From the NCBI GenBank assembly GCA_021397835.1, contig JAJFZO010000287.1:498501-562500 (forward strand): a DNA stretch of 64,000 nucleotides. Direction: 5' to 3'. Under the pieces are notes generated by a model. That model was not told the origin of the DNA. It worked only from the letters and a program-made list of their open reading frames with translations, and searched no databases. The translations under genes and the position numbers were made by a program. Shown piece by piece: positions 23,190-35,189 of this stretch. Every line of letters begins with the position of its first letter. Position 1 is the stretch's first letter. The DNA is from Moringa oleifera (Eukaryota > Streptophyta > Magnoliopsida > Brassicales > Moringaceae).

Positions 23190-25201
23190 GGCATTGCATA
23201 GCTATGATGATTTTATTTGTGATGTTATCATAGCTTCATATGGTGAAGAATAAGTTTCAAAAAAATGAATTATGATTATAACTTAAATATTATATTGTTT
23301 TATAATTGTTTAAGTATTTTTATTTTTTTGGGTATATTTCTTTTAGTATTTGAACAAAGTCATAGTTATTATTTTTTCTTGCTTGTATTTTTTTTATTTT
23401 GTTGAATTTTTTTAGTTTTCTTGGTTTTTGTGCAATTTTTTGTAGTTTCTTTTGTTTTCTAGAATTGCTTTTAACTTGATTGGTATTTTAGGATTTTATT
23501 TTTTCAATGAATTTTTGAAGACAAAGAGATTTATTTTGAATTGTTGTTTGTTGATTGATTTTAGTTGCAACCAAGGAGATAAGATAGCTTATAGCTATTG
23601 TCAAGCCTGTTGCTTAAAGAATAAGGAATTTCCAAAAAAATTTCATTTGGTTCTCTAGTTTCTATTCTCTTTTTCTTGATTTTCTTTCTTTTTCAATGAA
23701 AAAAGCTTGGTAAATATTTCTATAATGCTCGGGAGACATTGATTCTTTTGTTTCATGTGATCCTTATTTTTTCTTGTCTATTTCTCTTGGTTTTAAAGAA
23801 ATATGTCATTTTAAGTTGTAAATTTAGTGAGAGTGATCTTACCTTTTATTGAAATCTTAATGATGAAAAATATAAGTTCCAAAAGCATAAACAATTTTTC
23901 TTATTTAAGCCGCACGGAATGGTTGTCAAGCGCAATTGTTTTTCCATGTTTAAAAATTTCAAAATCATTAAGATAAAGAGATTACATTTTTGATTTTAGT
24001 TGGGTGATTTCTTTTAATTATTGTAGCCCATAAGAGAAAAGTCATAGTTATGGTGAAGGTTGTTGTCCATACTGTGTAAGGAATTTTCTTGGAGACTTTT
24101 ATGATGGGAAGGCTATTAATGCAAGCTTTAGTTGTTGCACATATTATGTAATTTTTATTAAAGTGTCCATTTGTTGAAATTAAAAAACTAGAGAATTGGT
24201 TATGGTAGTTCTGTAGTAAATCTCTTGTGTTTTTTATTGTCTCTTTGGTTTCCTTATTGTTTTCTTGATTGCAAAAGAGATAAAATCTAGGCTAACTTTT
24301 TTTAAAAAAATATTTCAAGTGAAAATGGTGAATGTTTCTCGACTTTCGATGTGCATACTTCCTTGAGTATGCAGAATAAAAAGAGAATGGAAAAGCTAAT
24401 AAAAATAATTAGAATTCGACGCAAAAGGAAAGCAAAAGGAAAAAGGGTTAGTTATTTTTAGTCTTCAAGAAAAGCTTTGAAAAATAACAAAAAAATTATT
24501 TTTCTTTTAATTTTAAAAAACAAGTTCATACAATTAACATTTAACAATCCATTAGGAAAACAACAAACAATAATCTAACTTTTAATTTCTCTCATTTTAC
24601 ATATTTTCTTCTTTCATAAGTAAAAGTTTCTAATTAAAAAAAGTTCATTGATTTTTCATCAACTTTTATATTACTTTCAAGGAATTGTCAAATTAAGAAT
24701 TTTAAAGTTATTTACCATGACAAAAATGTATATAAAACTATATGTAAAAGATTGTATAATTGTGTAGATAATTATCTTGAAGATGAACATCATCTTCATT
24801 AAAGATAATGTTTATCCTTTTGATAGTCATTTGAACCTTCATTTGTAACTATAAACATGAGATGAGATATTTTATGCATTTCATTATTGTATTATATATT
24901 CTACACGTTGAGAGTTGCGGGGTTCCCATTCTTAGGGAAAGGCTTTGTTACATTTTGCATATCCATTTATTGTTGATGTGGTTATTTGAACACAAAAAGT
25001 CTATAGATTGGGAATGACATAGGTATCTTGAATAATCATATCAGTAACAGAAGTATCTGCAAAAACACCAAAACAAAATCTCAAAGGCTGACTAGTGTAG
25101 CGATTCGTTATTATCACATAAATTTGTTATCTCTTCATACTTCTTAAAGGGCTTGATAAATTTGTCTAAACATAACATAAAGCAATCAACATAAGACAAC
25201 C

Positions 25202-25205
<4 letters not shown>

Positions 25206-25242
<37 letters not shown>

Positions 25243-25246
25243 TATA
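25206..25246. repeat. (TA)n microsatellite, palindromic, in family L
   Basis: The tract is about 20 TA units with one 'cata' interruption, followed by 'taggcaattggtaaagtt'. It is in the position equivalent to the other palindromic tracts of the family. Confidence 0.9.
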
Positions 25247-28200
25247 GGCAATTGGTAAAGTTAAAAAATAAAGAGTTGTGTTTGAGCAATTTTATCGTAA
25301 AGCTCTCATGTTTTTGATTATTTTTCTATATTCTTTACTATTTTCTTTATTGCAAACGAGAGACTAAGGCTAGGATGACTTATTGTAGAATATTTTAGGT
25401 GAAAATGGTGAATGTTCGTGGAAAACAAAAAAGAGAAATCTAATAAAAATGGTGGATGAAAAAGTTTGGTAAATATTTGTATAATTCTCAAGAGACATTG
25501 ATTCTTTTGTTTCATGTGGTCTTCTTTTTTCTTATCTCTTTCTCTTGGCTATAAAGAAATGTATCATTTTAAATTGTAAATTTATTCAAAGTAATCTTAC
25601 CTTTTCTTAAAATTTTAATTTTGAAAAATATAAGTTCCAAATGCATAAGCAATTTTTTTTTTATTTGAACAGCACTAAATGGTTATTAAGTGCAATTGTT
25701 TTCTTATATTTAAAAATCTCTAAATCATTGAGACAAAGAAATTACATTTTTTGTTCTTATTGAGTGACTAATTTTAATTGTTGAAGCCCATAATAGAGAG
25801 ATCATAGCTCATACTGCAAGGAATTTCCTTGGAGCCTTTAAATTCACAATAAAAGGCAAATGGTCTCTTTCATGGCTTAGGTTATGTGATTTAAAAATTG
25901 AGTATTAACATATTAATTGATTTACAATTAATTAGCAAATCAAAATTGATAATAAAAGGCAATTTTTTTTTTTCAAATTTGAATGATCTTTTGATCTTTT
26001 TTTGTCAAGATAAATATTTTCATCTACTAAGGTTTAGTAATTTCAATTAAATTTAATTAATTTGAACAAAATTTTTAATTTAAATTATATACTATTTTAA
26101 TCTTTAAAAATTTTAAAAATAATGATAAGACCAATTTATAAATTAATTAACAAATAAAAATTCATAATTAAAAGCAAAAGGGTTTCTTTTAGGCTTTGTA
26201 TATATATTAAGCTTTATGGTTTAACAATTATATTTAAATATATTGATATATTAATATGTTTTGGTGATCTTTTTCATGTTGACGTTTGAAAAACAAAGTT
26301 GATAAAATTTACTTTTATTGAAATCAATAAATTTTATGTAATGATGATGCTTTAGTTGTGAGGTATTAGAATTCTAAATTATTAGTACAAATATTGTTTT
26401 AGTTCATGTTTGAACAATTCTTTTATCATTATTTATGATAAATTTTCTCATTACTTAAGTTTTAGTATTTTCAATTAACTTAATTAATTTTAAAAAAATT
26501 TCATTCAAATTATTTTTTCAATATTTAATTAATTAAAAAATAATGATAAAATCAATTAATAAATTAATCAACAAATTAAAATTCATAAAATCAATTAAAA
26601 ACTCATAAAATGGGAGTATGTGAATAGCAAGCAAGTATTGCTACTTTCTAATCTCGCGTAAGGATCACATTATTTATGTTAAATTCAAATATCTGGGAGA
26701 AACTTGATTTCACTTTATGTACATTATATATGATGGATACAATGACTTTATTTATGATGTTATCATGGCTTTATATGGTGAGCAATAAGTTTCAAAAAAA
26801 TGAATTTGAATATTACTTAAATATTATAATTTTTTATATTTGTTTAAGTACTTTTATTTTCTTGGGTGCATTCATTTTAGTAAGTGACCAAAATATTATT
26901 TACTGTGATTTTTTTGCCTATATTTTTTTTATTTTGTTGAATTTTTATTTTGGTTTTTGTATACTTTCTTTTAGTATACTTAGTTTTTTTGCACTTTCTT
27001 TTAGCATTATTGGTTTTCTTGGACTTTCTTTTAACATGAGTAGTTTTCTAGGATTTTTATTCTTTTTTTAATGAAACTTTAAAAAAAAAAAGAGATTTAT
27101 TTTGAGTTTTTGTTTGTTGATTGATTTTATTGGTTGCAACTAAGAGAGAGAATTCATAGAAATGGTTTAAGTTTATTGTTTAAAGAATAATAAGGAATTT
27201 TCAAGTTTTTCTTTTGGGTTTTATTGGATTTTCTTTGGTTCTATTTCTGTTTTTCCTGATTTTCTTTCTTTTTGGATGAAAAAAGCTTGTTACATATTTC
27301 TATAATGCTTGGGGACATTGATTCTTTTGTTTAATGTAATCTTCATTTTTTCTTGTCTCTTTCTTTGATTCTAAAGAAATTTGTCATTTTAAGTTAGTAA
27401 ATTTAGTGAAAGTGATCTTACCTTTTCTTAAAATCTTAATGATGAAAATATAAGTTCCAAATGCATAAATAATTTTTCTTACACAAGCCACACTAATTGG
27501 TTGTTAAGTGCAATTTTTTTTTTCATGTTTAAAAGTCCTTAAATCACTAAGACAAAGAGATTACATTTTTTATTCCTAGTAGGTGATTTCTTTTAATTGT
27601 TGCAGCCCAAAAGAGAGAGGTCATAGTTATAGTAAAGGTTGTTGCTCACATTACAAGGAATTTTCTTAGAGACTTTTATCACGAAAAGGATATTAATGTT
27701 AGTTTTAGTTGTTGCACACATTATGTAATTTTTATTAAAGTATTTAATTATTGAAATTAAAAATTAGAGTTGGGTTTGAGCAGTTTGCTGGTAAATCTCT
27801 TTTGTTCTTGATTGATTTTTTAGTTTCTTTATTATTTTCTTGACTGTAAAAAAGATAATAAGTGTTTGAAGACTTTTTTGTAGAATATTTCAAGTGAAAA
27901 TGGTGAATCTTTCTGGACTATTGATGTGCATACTTTCTTAAGTATGTAAAACAAAAAGAAAAAGAAAAATCTAATAAAAATAATTAGGATTCGATATGAA
28001 CGGAAGCAAAAAGAAAGGGGTAAGTTGTTTTTAGTGTTTAAGAGGTGTTTTGAGAAATAACAATTTTTTTTAGCCAATTCATCAGAAAAGACAATAAAAT
28101 TGAAATCAAACTTTTAATTCTCTCATTTTACATAATTTTTTCTTTCATAAATAAAAATTTCTCAATTAAAAACAATTGTTAATTTTTCATTAATTTTTAT

Positions 28201-28663
28201 CTATTTTTTTGATGAATTGTCAAAGTAATCGTCTGGATAGTTATCTTGAAGATGGTTATCATCTTTATTAGAGATGAAGTTTATCCTTTTAATAGTCATT
28301 TGAACCCTCATTTGTCATGGGGTAAGACATTCTATGCATCTCATTCTTATATTATATATTCTACAAGTTGAGAGTTATAGGGTTCTTATTCTTAAGGAAA
28401 GGGTTCGTTACCTTTGCATATGCTTCTGTTGTTGATGTAGTTATTCGAATATTAAAATTCAGCATATTAGGAACAACATGGCTACCTTGAGTAATAGCAT
28501 CAACAACAGAAGGATCTGCCAAAGCATTGAAACAAAATCTATAGGGTCAACTAGCATAGCGATTCATCATTATCATATAATCTATTACTCGTCATACTTC
28601 TTAAAGGGCTTGATAAATGTATTGAAACATAACACAGAGCAATCACCACAAGACAACCTAGAA

Positions 28664-28710
28664 TATACATACATACATACATACATATATATATATGTAT
28701 GTATATATAA
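28664..28710. repeat. (CATA)n...(TATG)n palindromic microsatellite in family L
   Basis: Five to six 'catac' type units lead into '(at)n' and then 'gtatgtatat', forming an inverted repeat able to fold on itself. Confidence 0.9.
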
Positions 28711-28745
28711 GCAATTAGTGAAAATAAAAAATAAAAATTTGTATT

Positions 28746-31460
28746 TGGACTCTACTCTCGCTATTTAACTTAAAAACCAAACAAATATTTTGTTAGCAGT
28801 AAAATTAAGTGTTTGCAATGAGCAATTATAATTGGTTTATGATGATGCAAAGTCTATGTCAAATGGCAAGTAAAAAACGTATAAAAAATGTATGTAAATA
28901 CGTGTTGAATGTGTATTACATGTTGATGCATATAGTTGTATTGGTTAAGAAAATATACAACTAGTCAAATATAGACCGTTGGTCAAGTCTTTAGGGTTAA
29001 TCTAATGGTTAAAAATGAAAAGACATGAACTAACCTCAAAAAGATGTAACCCACATTGAAAAGTTACCAACAATGCTATAGAAAGGCTTCATCATGGCTA
29101 TTTGGATTTATTTATTCATCCATTCAAGCATTCTTCAAGCAAAAAGTCTCTTATCTCCCTCTAATCTCTTCCATACAAAAGCTTTCTTACTACTTTCATA
29201 GTTTTTAAGGATTAAAACTAATATTTTATTATTATAGAGAATAAAATATTAATATTTAGAACACTTTCAATCTTTCAAAGGCATTTCAGGTTTGTGTTTG
29301 CTAGTACACAACACAAACAAATTCAAACTTCATTATATCTTGAAAGCGTATTTGCCTACCCTTATGCATCACAATTGGTGGGGCAAAATAGCATCTCAAG
29401 AAAACTAACATCGTAACGTGCCTTAAAGCTTTTTACATCAATTTTTTAAATGGGTTTCTGTAGCTTTTACAACAACTTCTGCAACCCATTTTCACAAAAA
29501 ATAAAACTAAAATTTAAAATAAATACATCAAGCATAGAAATGTTTTTATTTTAGAGATCTTACATTTTTAGAGAACATGACATTATTGTTATGCTTATGC
29601 ACAGTGACCCTAATGCATTCGACATAAAGCATTGACTTAGTGTTGGAAGTTTGGTGTGGACACTTAGTGTTGGAAATTTGGTGTGGACACTTCATTCAAA
29701 TAATTTAAGTTTTAAGTTTAGTGAAAAATAAACAAGAAACACGTAGGTTGTTAGCATAAATACCTTAGAAATAGTACTTCTATAATTTATTCTACCACTA
29801 GCATCTCAATTGCTAGAAACATTGAAGAAGCACTAATAGAAAAAAAAAAAGCCATAATTGTTCATAATCACTCTAAAAATTTATAATAACTTAAAAAATC
29901 TATTAACTCACATAAAGATGAGCACATCCATAATATCTTAAGTATCTGCCTCAAAAAGTAATCTAATTCAAAATTTTAATTTTCAAATACTAATATTTTG
30001 ATACCTAAAATATTAACTATTATATACACTAATATTTTAATACCAAGAAACCTTCTAAATTTACATAAATACTACGTAAAGCGAAATTAAAATTTCAAAA
30101 GAAATACTTAAACTATAAAAATTAATTTACTTACTTCACATGGAGATTTCCAAAAATATCTTCTACTTTTTCTCTTCTTTAACAAAAATAAATTAACTTA
30201 ATACAGTATTATTATGAATACAATGATAATTTAAATTAAACAAAGTCTTAAAATATAAATATATTAAGATATTTACTCAACCATAATGAAATAAACTTAC
30301 CTAAATAGATTATACGCTTGCATTCAATAATAACGTCAAACTATTAATTTTTTTTTTATAAAATGAGAGTAAGAATGGGTTGCAAAATTGTAATTTGGCA
30401 TGTGTTTCTCTTGTTTTTTTTTTTTTTTTAATCTACCTGAAGCTTTGTTAAGATGAAAAAGAGAGATAACATCAAGAAAAAATAAAGCGAGGATTTTGAA
30501 TGATTTCATCATTTGGGAAGAAAGACATGGGAGTGATGGGAGAGAGAGTTGTTTGTTGGGTAGTAAGTAGAAGAATCTAACTGGTAAGGTTTATGAAAGC
30601 CAGTTTTGTCGTTGGTTCTTAGTGTAAGCAACATTAAATATTTAGCTAACTTTTGTCGCGTGTTACCTTTTGTCGTCTGTCCTTAGGCGAGTATGGTAAA
30701 ACTTAGTCCAATCTTCTACCTTTTCTTGTTGATCTCTTGGTGTGACAAGAATAGTTACTCTTTGTCACTGGTTAGAGGCTAACTGATGATATATTTATCC
30801 TCAAAAGTTGTTAAATGATGATTTTTTCAAGAATCATTATCTTTAATATGTTATTTAATCTTAATTGACTTTTAGTGATGGTTTTTTATTAGATTCCATC
30901 TAATCTATGTATTGTAATAATGATGCTTCATGTCAACAAACATTATTTGAAGCACTCTAAGTGGTTTGAATTAGAGAAATAAAACATAGATTGAAACAAG
31001 TGATCTCAACTTGTTAGTAAATATATAAAGATAAGTTTAGATTCAGTAACTCCCATGTCATGAAACATTGGTATTTATAGTTTGTAATTCATAAATAAGT
31101 GAAATACAAAGAGTTTAGTTTTAACAATATCATTACGTTTCAATATGATTGTATGGCTTAATTGGAAATAGAATTCATGTGCTTCAGTCACAATAAAAGA
31201 AAAGTTCTCAAATTAAAGTTAAAATTTTACATATTTTAATCTATTAATATATAGATTATTGCCATAAGAATTACTGCTTTGTTCTCCAATGGTTTTGCCA
31301 TATGAAATACTCTTTATATATTCACTATAATAAAATAAACTTTTAATGACACTTAATAAGTGATTGTCCCAAAAAAACCATCATAAAAAAGCCTTAAAAT
31401 CTTAGAAGCCAAATAATTGATGACGTTCTTTTAAGCTTTTCTTATTGATCAATTAACAAA
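28746..31460. other. Unassigned AT-rich region between family L and the CACTA element
   Basis: No gene is supportable. A perfect-to-near-perfect 27-bp direct repeat ('tgttggaagtttggtgtgga…') occurs twice at 29,639-29,692. The stretch 29,100-29,430 ('ctcttatctccctctaatctcttccat', 'gtgtttgctagtacacaaca', 'aattggtggggcaaaatagc') has the flavour of a copia-type LTR 3' part, but lacks a recognisable primer-binding site or terminal CA/TG pair, so it is left unnamed. From about 30,370 to 30,720 there is moderately GC-richer sequence with no motif I recognise. Confidence 0.4.
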
Positions 31461-31494
31461 TACTACAACAAAAATGAGATTAGTTTATACTAAA

Positions 31495-31740
31495 TAGTTT
31501 ACAGTTTTAATAACAACTGTGAATAAATATTAATTAGTTCACAGTTGTAACAAAACTGTGAACAAAGTAGACCTTTATTCATAATTGTTATTAAAACTGT
31601 GAATAAAGATCATCTTTGTTCACATTTATAAACATAATTGTGAATAAAAGAAAACTTTTATTCACAGTTACAACAAAACTGTGAATAAAAATACAAACCT
31701 TTATTCACAGTTATGGCTATAACTGTGAATAAAAGTCCTA
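31495..31740. repeat. Left subterminal palindromic repeats of the CACTA element
   Basis: At least five copies of 'tttattcacagtt' or its complement 'aactgtgaataaa' are arranged head-to-head, several with a 7-10 bp spacer (for example near 31,700: 'ttattcacagttatggctat' then 'aactgtgaataaa'). Each pair can form a hairpin. Confidence 0.85.
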
Positions 31741-32149
31741 CCTTATTTTCCCCAGAAAGATAAACTTTGTTGATTCTTTTCTCCACTTGATCAAGTAGCA
31801 AACATTAGGTATGAAGTGCACACTATGAAAAGAGCCTCTCGGGTTTTAGATCTACGGACCAAACATTTGGCCTTAACTATTTGCAACGAAGGGATTAAAA
31901 GTGTGGTTCTGCTTGCTTTTGAGTTCCAAAACTGGTAGATTGAATCTCCTCATTTTTTTAGTAAGTTTAATCCTTTCTCCCAAAATCATGTGCTTAACTT
32001 CTTTGTTAGAATGCAGAAATTATTGTTCTTTAATTTTTGCTTTTAGTTTCATTATTTTTAAGCCCAGATCTAGATGTGGTTCTCCTTCCATCGAGATTCT
32101 AGATATGTGCATGGTTCTATTTTCATCAAGATTTTAGATTTGTTCTAGG

Positions 32150-32860
32150 GTTTGAAATGTGTGTTAAGGTCCCAGAATTGTGTTGGGGTCTCGAATTTGC
32201 ATTGGAAGTTTCAGATGTGGGTAAAAGGTTTCAGATTTGGGCTAAAAATTCCAAATCTGGGTGAAAGGTTCCAAATTTGGGCTAGGGGTTTCAGATCTAG
32301 GTGAGGGGTCTAGGGGTTCCAGATCTATGCTGAGGGTTCCAGATTTGGGTGAGGGGTCTGGTAGATCTGGGTGAGTGGTTTGAGATCTGGGCTAAGGATT
32401 ACAAATTTGGATGAGGGGTCTAGGGGTTCCAAATCTGGGTGAGTGGTTCAGATCTGGGCTAGGGATTTTAGATCTGGGTGAGGGGTTTCAGATCTGGCTG
32501 AGGGATTCCAGATCTATGCTGGGGGTTCTAAATCTAGGTGTGGGATTTAAATTTGGACTAAGGATTCTATATCGTGGTTGGGATTTCAAATCTATGCTAG
32601 GGATTCCAAATCTAGCTGTATGGCTTTAAATTTGGGTTAGGGATTCTAGATCTTGGTTGGGATTCTAGATCTGTGCTGGGAGTTCCAAATTTGGGTGCGA
32701 GGTCTTTAATATAGGTTAGGATTTCAGATCTATGCTGGGGGTTCCAAATCCGGGTGCGAGGTTTTAGGTTTTGGCTAAGGATTTCAGATATTGGTTGAGA
32801 TTTTAGATCTATATCGGGATTTTCAGATCTGGGTGGGAGGTTTTAGATTTCATATTCATA
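32150..32860 (+). repeat. GATCTGGG-type degenerate minisatellite
   Basis: More than twenty imperfect repeats of about 20-30 bp read as 'ggttccagatctgggtgagg' with variants 'atttgggctagg' and 'atctatgctggg'. The stretch is G-rich on the plus strand, in sharp contrast with the AT-rich window. The frame at 32,411-32,629 is a translation of this repeat, not a gene. Confidence 0.9.
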
Positions 32861-33019
32861 TTTATATGTGTTTTTTATATTTTTAGTAAACTTCATAAGA
32901 TTTGGTTGCACTTGGCTTCAATCAAAATATTTTATTTGCTAATCTGTCGATGGTATCAATTGTGAACAGTATAAAATAGAAGATCAAGCTCGTCATATTG
33001 CAACTAGATTAGCTCACTA

Positions 33020-33700
33020 TGTGACAAAAGAGTAGTGATCTTCGCATATAACATCACGTAAGCATGAACCTAATTTTTTTAATTGCATTAGTTATTAGCT
33101 AATAATTTAATTTGCTTAATAATTTAGGCATCATTGGATGTTTGTGATTGTTGAGCCGTGGGCTTTCACATTTACAGTTTTTGATCCTCTAGGGCATGGT
33201 TCTTGCACTGATTTAGAAATGCTCATGTCCATGTGAGTTTAATTGTAGTTTCAAGATTAGTAATCTTTTTTTTAAAGCTTTTTTAGAATATTTTTTGCAA
33301 TAGACATGCCATCCATTAGCTAACAGAATTGCCAAAGTATTGTTGATAAAGTATGTATGTTACAGACCATATGTTATATTCAATTTCATTATTTTTAGTC
33401 ACAAAATATAACATTTAAATTATGCCAATATAATATCCATGTCAACCTTTTAACTATGAGTGTGGATACTATGTGATGAAATACATAAGGGATATCATTA
33501 ACAGACATAACAATAATGCCCCATACTCAAAAATAGTAAGTTTTTAAATAATTCGTTTATGTAAAATGTTGTGTATAATATTGTAATTATAGTTGTACTA
33601 ACTTTTATATTTTTCACATACACAGTTAATGAATATTGATACCTACAGCCAGTCTGAGTTGATGATATCAGATAAGAGTTTGGGTAAAACATATGGAGCA
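33020..33700 (+). pseudogene. Ulp1-like (C48) cysteine protease remnant of the CACTA element
   Basis: After a 'aatttag' acceptor-like site, the plus strand encodes HHWMFVIVEPW…FDP (33,129 onward), the His-Trp block of Ulp1-type SUMO-protease folds. About 325 bp later, in another frame, it encodes YECGYYVMKYIRDII (33,455-33,499), the catalytic-Cys block. A third piece near 33,630-33,690 (VDDIR-x-EFG) matches the usual C-terminal end of such transposon proteins. Frame changes and AT-rich gaps between blocks look partly intronic and partly decayed. The catalytic His and Cys codons are still present, but the chain is not continuous. The Q-containing block expected before the Cys is damaged. Confidence 0.7.
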
Positions 33701-34654
33701 TTATGTTAGGATTCAGGTAAAAGTGTACGACTTATATTCCAAATTTTGGAACACATTATATAGTTGTTAGGAATTGTAAGTATTTGCCTTTTAACTTGTA
33801 TTGTAAAGGTAGCGTTAATTTGCAAACTAATTTTCCTCCATGTGTTTCATACATAACTGAAAGGTTATATGGATGAGAATTATGATTCATCATAGTTTCA
33901 AAATGGTAATCATTATTTGTTATGTTGAAGTATATTATGATGAAAGAGGTGATCATGAATATGTGCTACATTAGATTAAAATATGTTGTGAATGGATGAA
34001 GTGATGGTAGTGTTAGATTGTATTGAGGTATGTTGGATTGCTCTAGAGAGTGTTGTCATGAAAAAAGTGGTGGTGGTGGTGCATTTGATTGTATTGAAGT
34101 GTGTTAATACTATTGAAGTGTTTTTGGATTAAAAAAGTGGCTGTGGTGTGTTACATTTTATTGAAGCATGGTAGTAATATTGAAATAATTGTCATGATAT
34201 ATATTGTCATATAATTTTTTTAAGAAAGTTTGAGATGTTGCATTAAAGTGTGTTGATGTCTATTGATAGATTGTAAAATATGAAGAAGAATTAGTATATT
34301 AGATGTATTAATAAAAAGTGTAGTATGAAAAAAATTTGTGATGGTTTATTCTTTTTATTGTATGCAATATTTTTTGGATATTTTCAAATTTTGATTTTGG
34401 ATAAAGAAAAAAATGTGAATTCATAGGCAAAAGATTTTGATTTTGGAAAAAAAAAAAAGGTAATCAAATAATAATTAAAAATATGAATTATAATTACAAA
34501 TTAAGATTATTAAAAAATTAAATAATAATTCAATTTCAAACATTAAAAATAAAAAATTAAATAATAATTAAAATTTTTAAATATTTATCAATTCAAATTT
34601 TGATATTTTATATTTTTTAATTTTTTAAAATAAATAAATAAAAATTAATTATAC

Positions 34655-35150
34655 TTTATCCATAGTTCTAACAAAATTATGGATAAATATTCATAAAATA
34701 ATTTAAATTTTTTTAAATAAAAACGATTTTTAATTAAACAATAGTCCACAATTATATAACTATGAAAAAAATTAAAAATAACTATGAACTAAGTTAGTTT
34801 TATTCACAGTTCTAGAATTATGAAGAAAAACTTTAATGAACTATGAACTAATATGCTTTTTATTCACAGTTATGAAACTGTGAATAAAAATTTTAATGAA
34901 TTGTAGACTATAACCTCTTTTATTCACATTTAAAAATTATAAATAAAAGATATAATGAATTGTGAACTAAAACCTCTTTTATTCATAGTTTTTAAAAATT
35001 ATGAATCAAAGTTTTAATGAACTGTGAACTATTATCACTTTTATTCATAGTTTAGAAATTGTAAACTATTTCAACCGACTTTTGTTCACAATGTTATAGT
35101 CCTTAGTTTTAGAATTGTGAACAAAAGCTATTTAAAACTGTGAATAAAAA
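34655..35150. repeat. Right subterminal palindromic repeats of the CACTA element
   Basis: Repeated 'cttttattcacagttatgaaactgtgaataaa'-type hairpins and 'atgaactgtgaactaatatg' variants occur about every 60 bp. They mirror the left end. The array is longer and more degenerate than on the left. Confidence 0.8.
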
Positions 35151-35189
35151 GTTATTTTATGGTAGTAAAAAAATGAAAAAAATGTTAAT

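Larger units (their letters stand above)
23190..28745 (+). repeat. Family L block 2: two partial units in tandem
   Basis: The block runs through the landmark 'gatgattttatttgtgatg' (about 23,207), a T-rich zone, 'gacattgattcttttgtttc', 'agtcatagttatggtgaagg', 'ttcttgtgttcttgattgt'-like motifs, the TATA/start region near 24,850 ('ttgagagttgcggggttccc'), a palindromic TA tract and a second sub-repeat. From 26,270 the same landmarks return (26,731; 27,320; 27,602; 28,320; 28,664). The start-to-start distance of the two series is about 3.5 kb, shorter than the 4.3 kb in blocks 3 and 4. No protein-coding frame is supportable; frames such as 26,676-27,071 are F/I/L-rich low complexity. Confidence 0.7.
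31461..35167 (+). mobile_element. CACTA (En/Spm) DNA transposon, 3.7 kb, decayed
   Basis: The left end 'tactacaacaaaaatgag' at 31,461 and the right end '…ttattttatggtagta' at 35,167 are imperfect inverted repeats of the CACTACAA-type; the outer C is T at both ends. Each end is flanked by AAA, a 3-bp target duplication as expected for CACTA elements. Dense subterminal palindromes (31,495-31,740 and 34,655-35,150) built on 'ttattcacagtt…aactgtgaataaa' are the family's usual transposase-binding architecture. Inside are a minisatellite and a decayed Ulp1-like protease, which some plant CACTA elements carry. No TNPD transposase core was found, so it is non-autonomous. Confidence 0.8.

Noticed and set aside
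26676..27071. 131-codon frame rich in F, I, L and S
   Set aside because: Low-complexity translation of a T-rich zone in family L; other copies of the family have stops there.
29100..29430. Copia-type LTR 3' end
   Set aside because: Resemblance is only in general style; no terminal TG/CA pair, primer-binding site or second LTR identified.
31323..31460. Possible end of a second CACTA-like element ('cactataataaaataaac')
   Set aside because: No matching second end or target duplication could be found.
32411..32629. 72-codon frame with G-L-G-x-L-G repeats
   Set aside because: Direct translation of the GATCTGGG minisatellite, not a protein.
31495..35150. CRISPR-like regularly spaced palindromes
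   Set aside because: They are CACTA subterminal repeats with irregular spacing in a plant genome.
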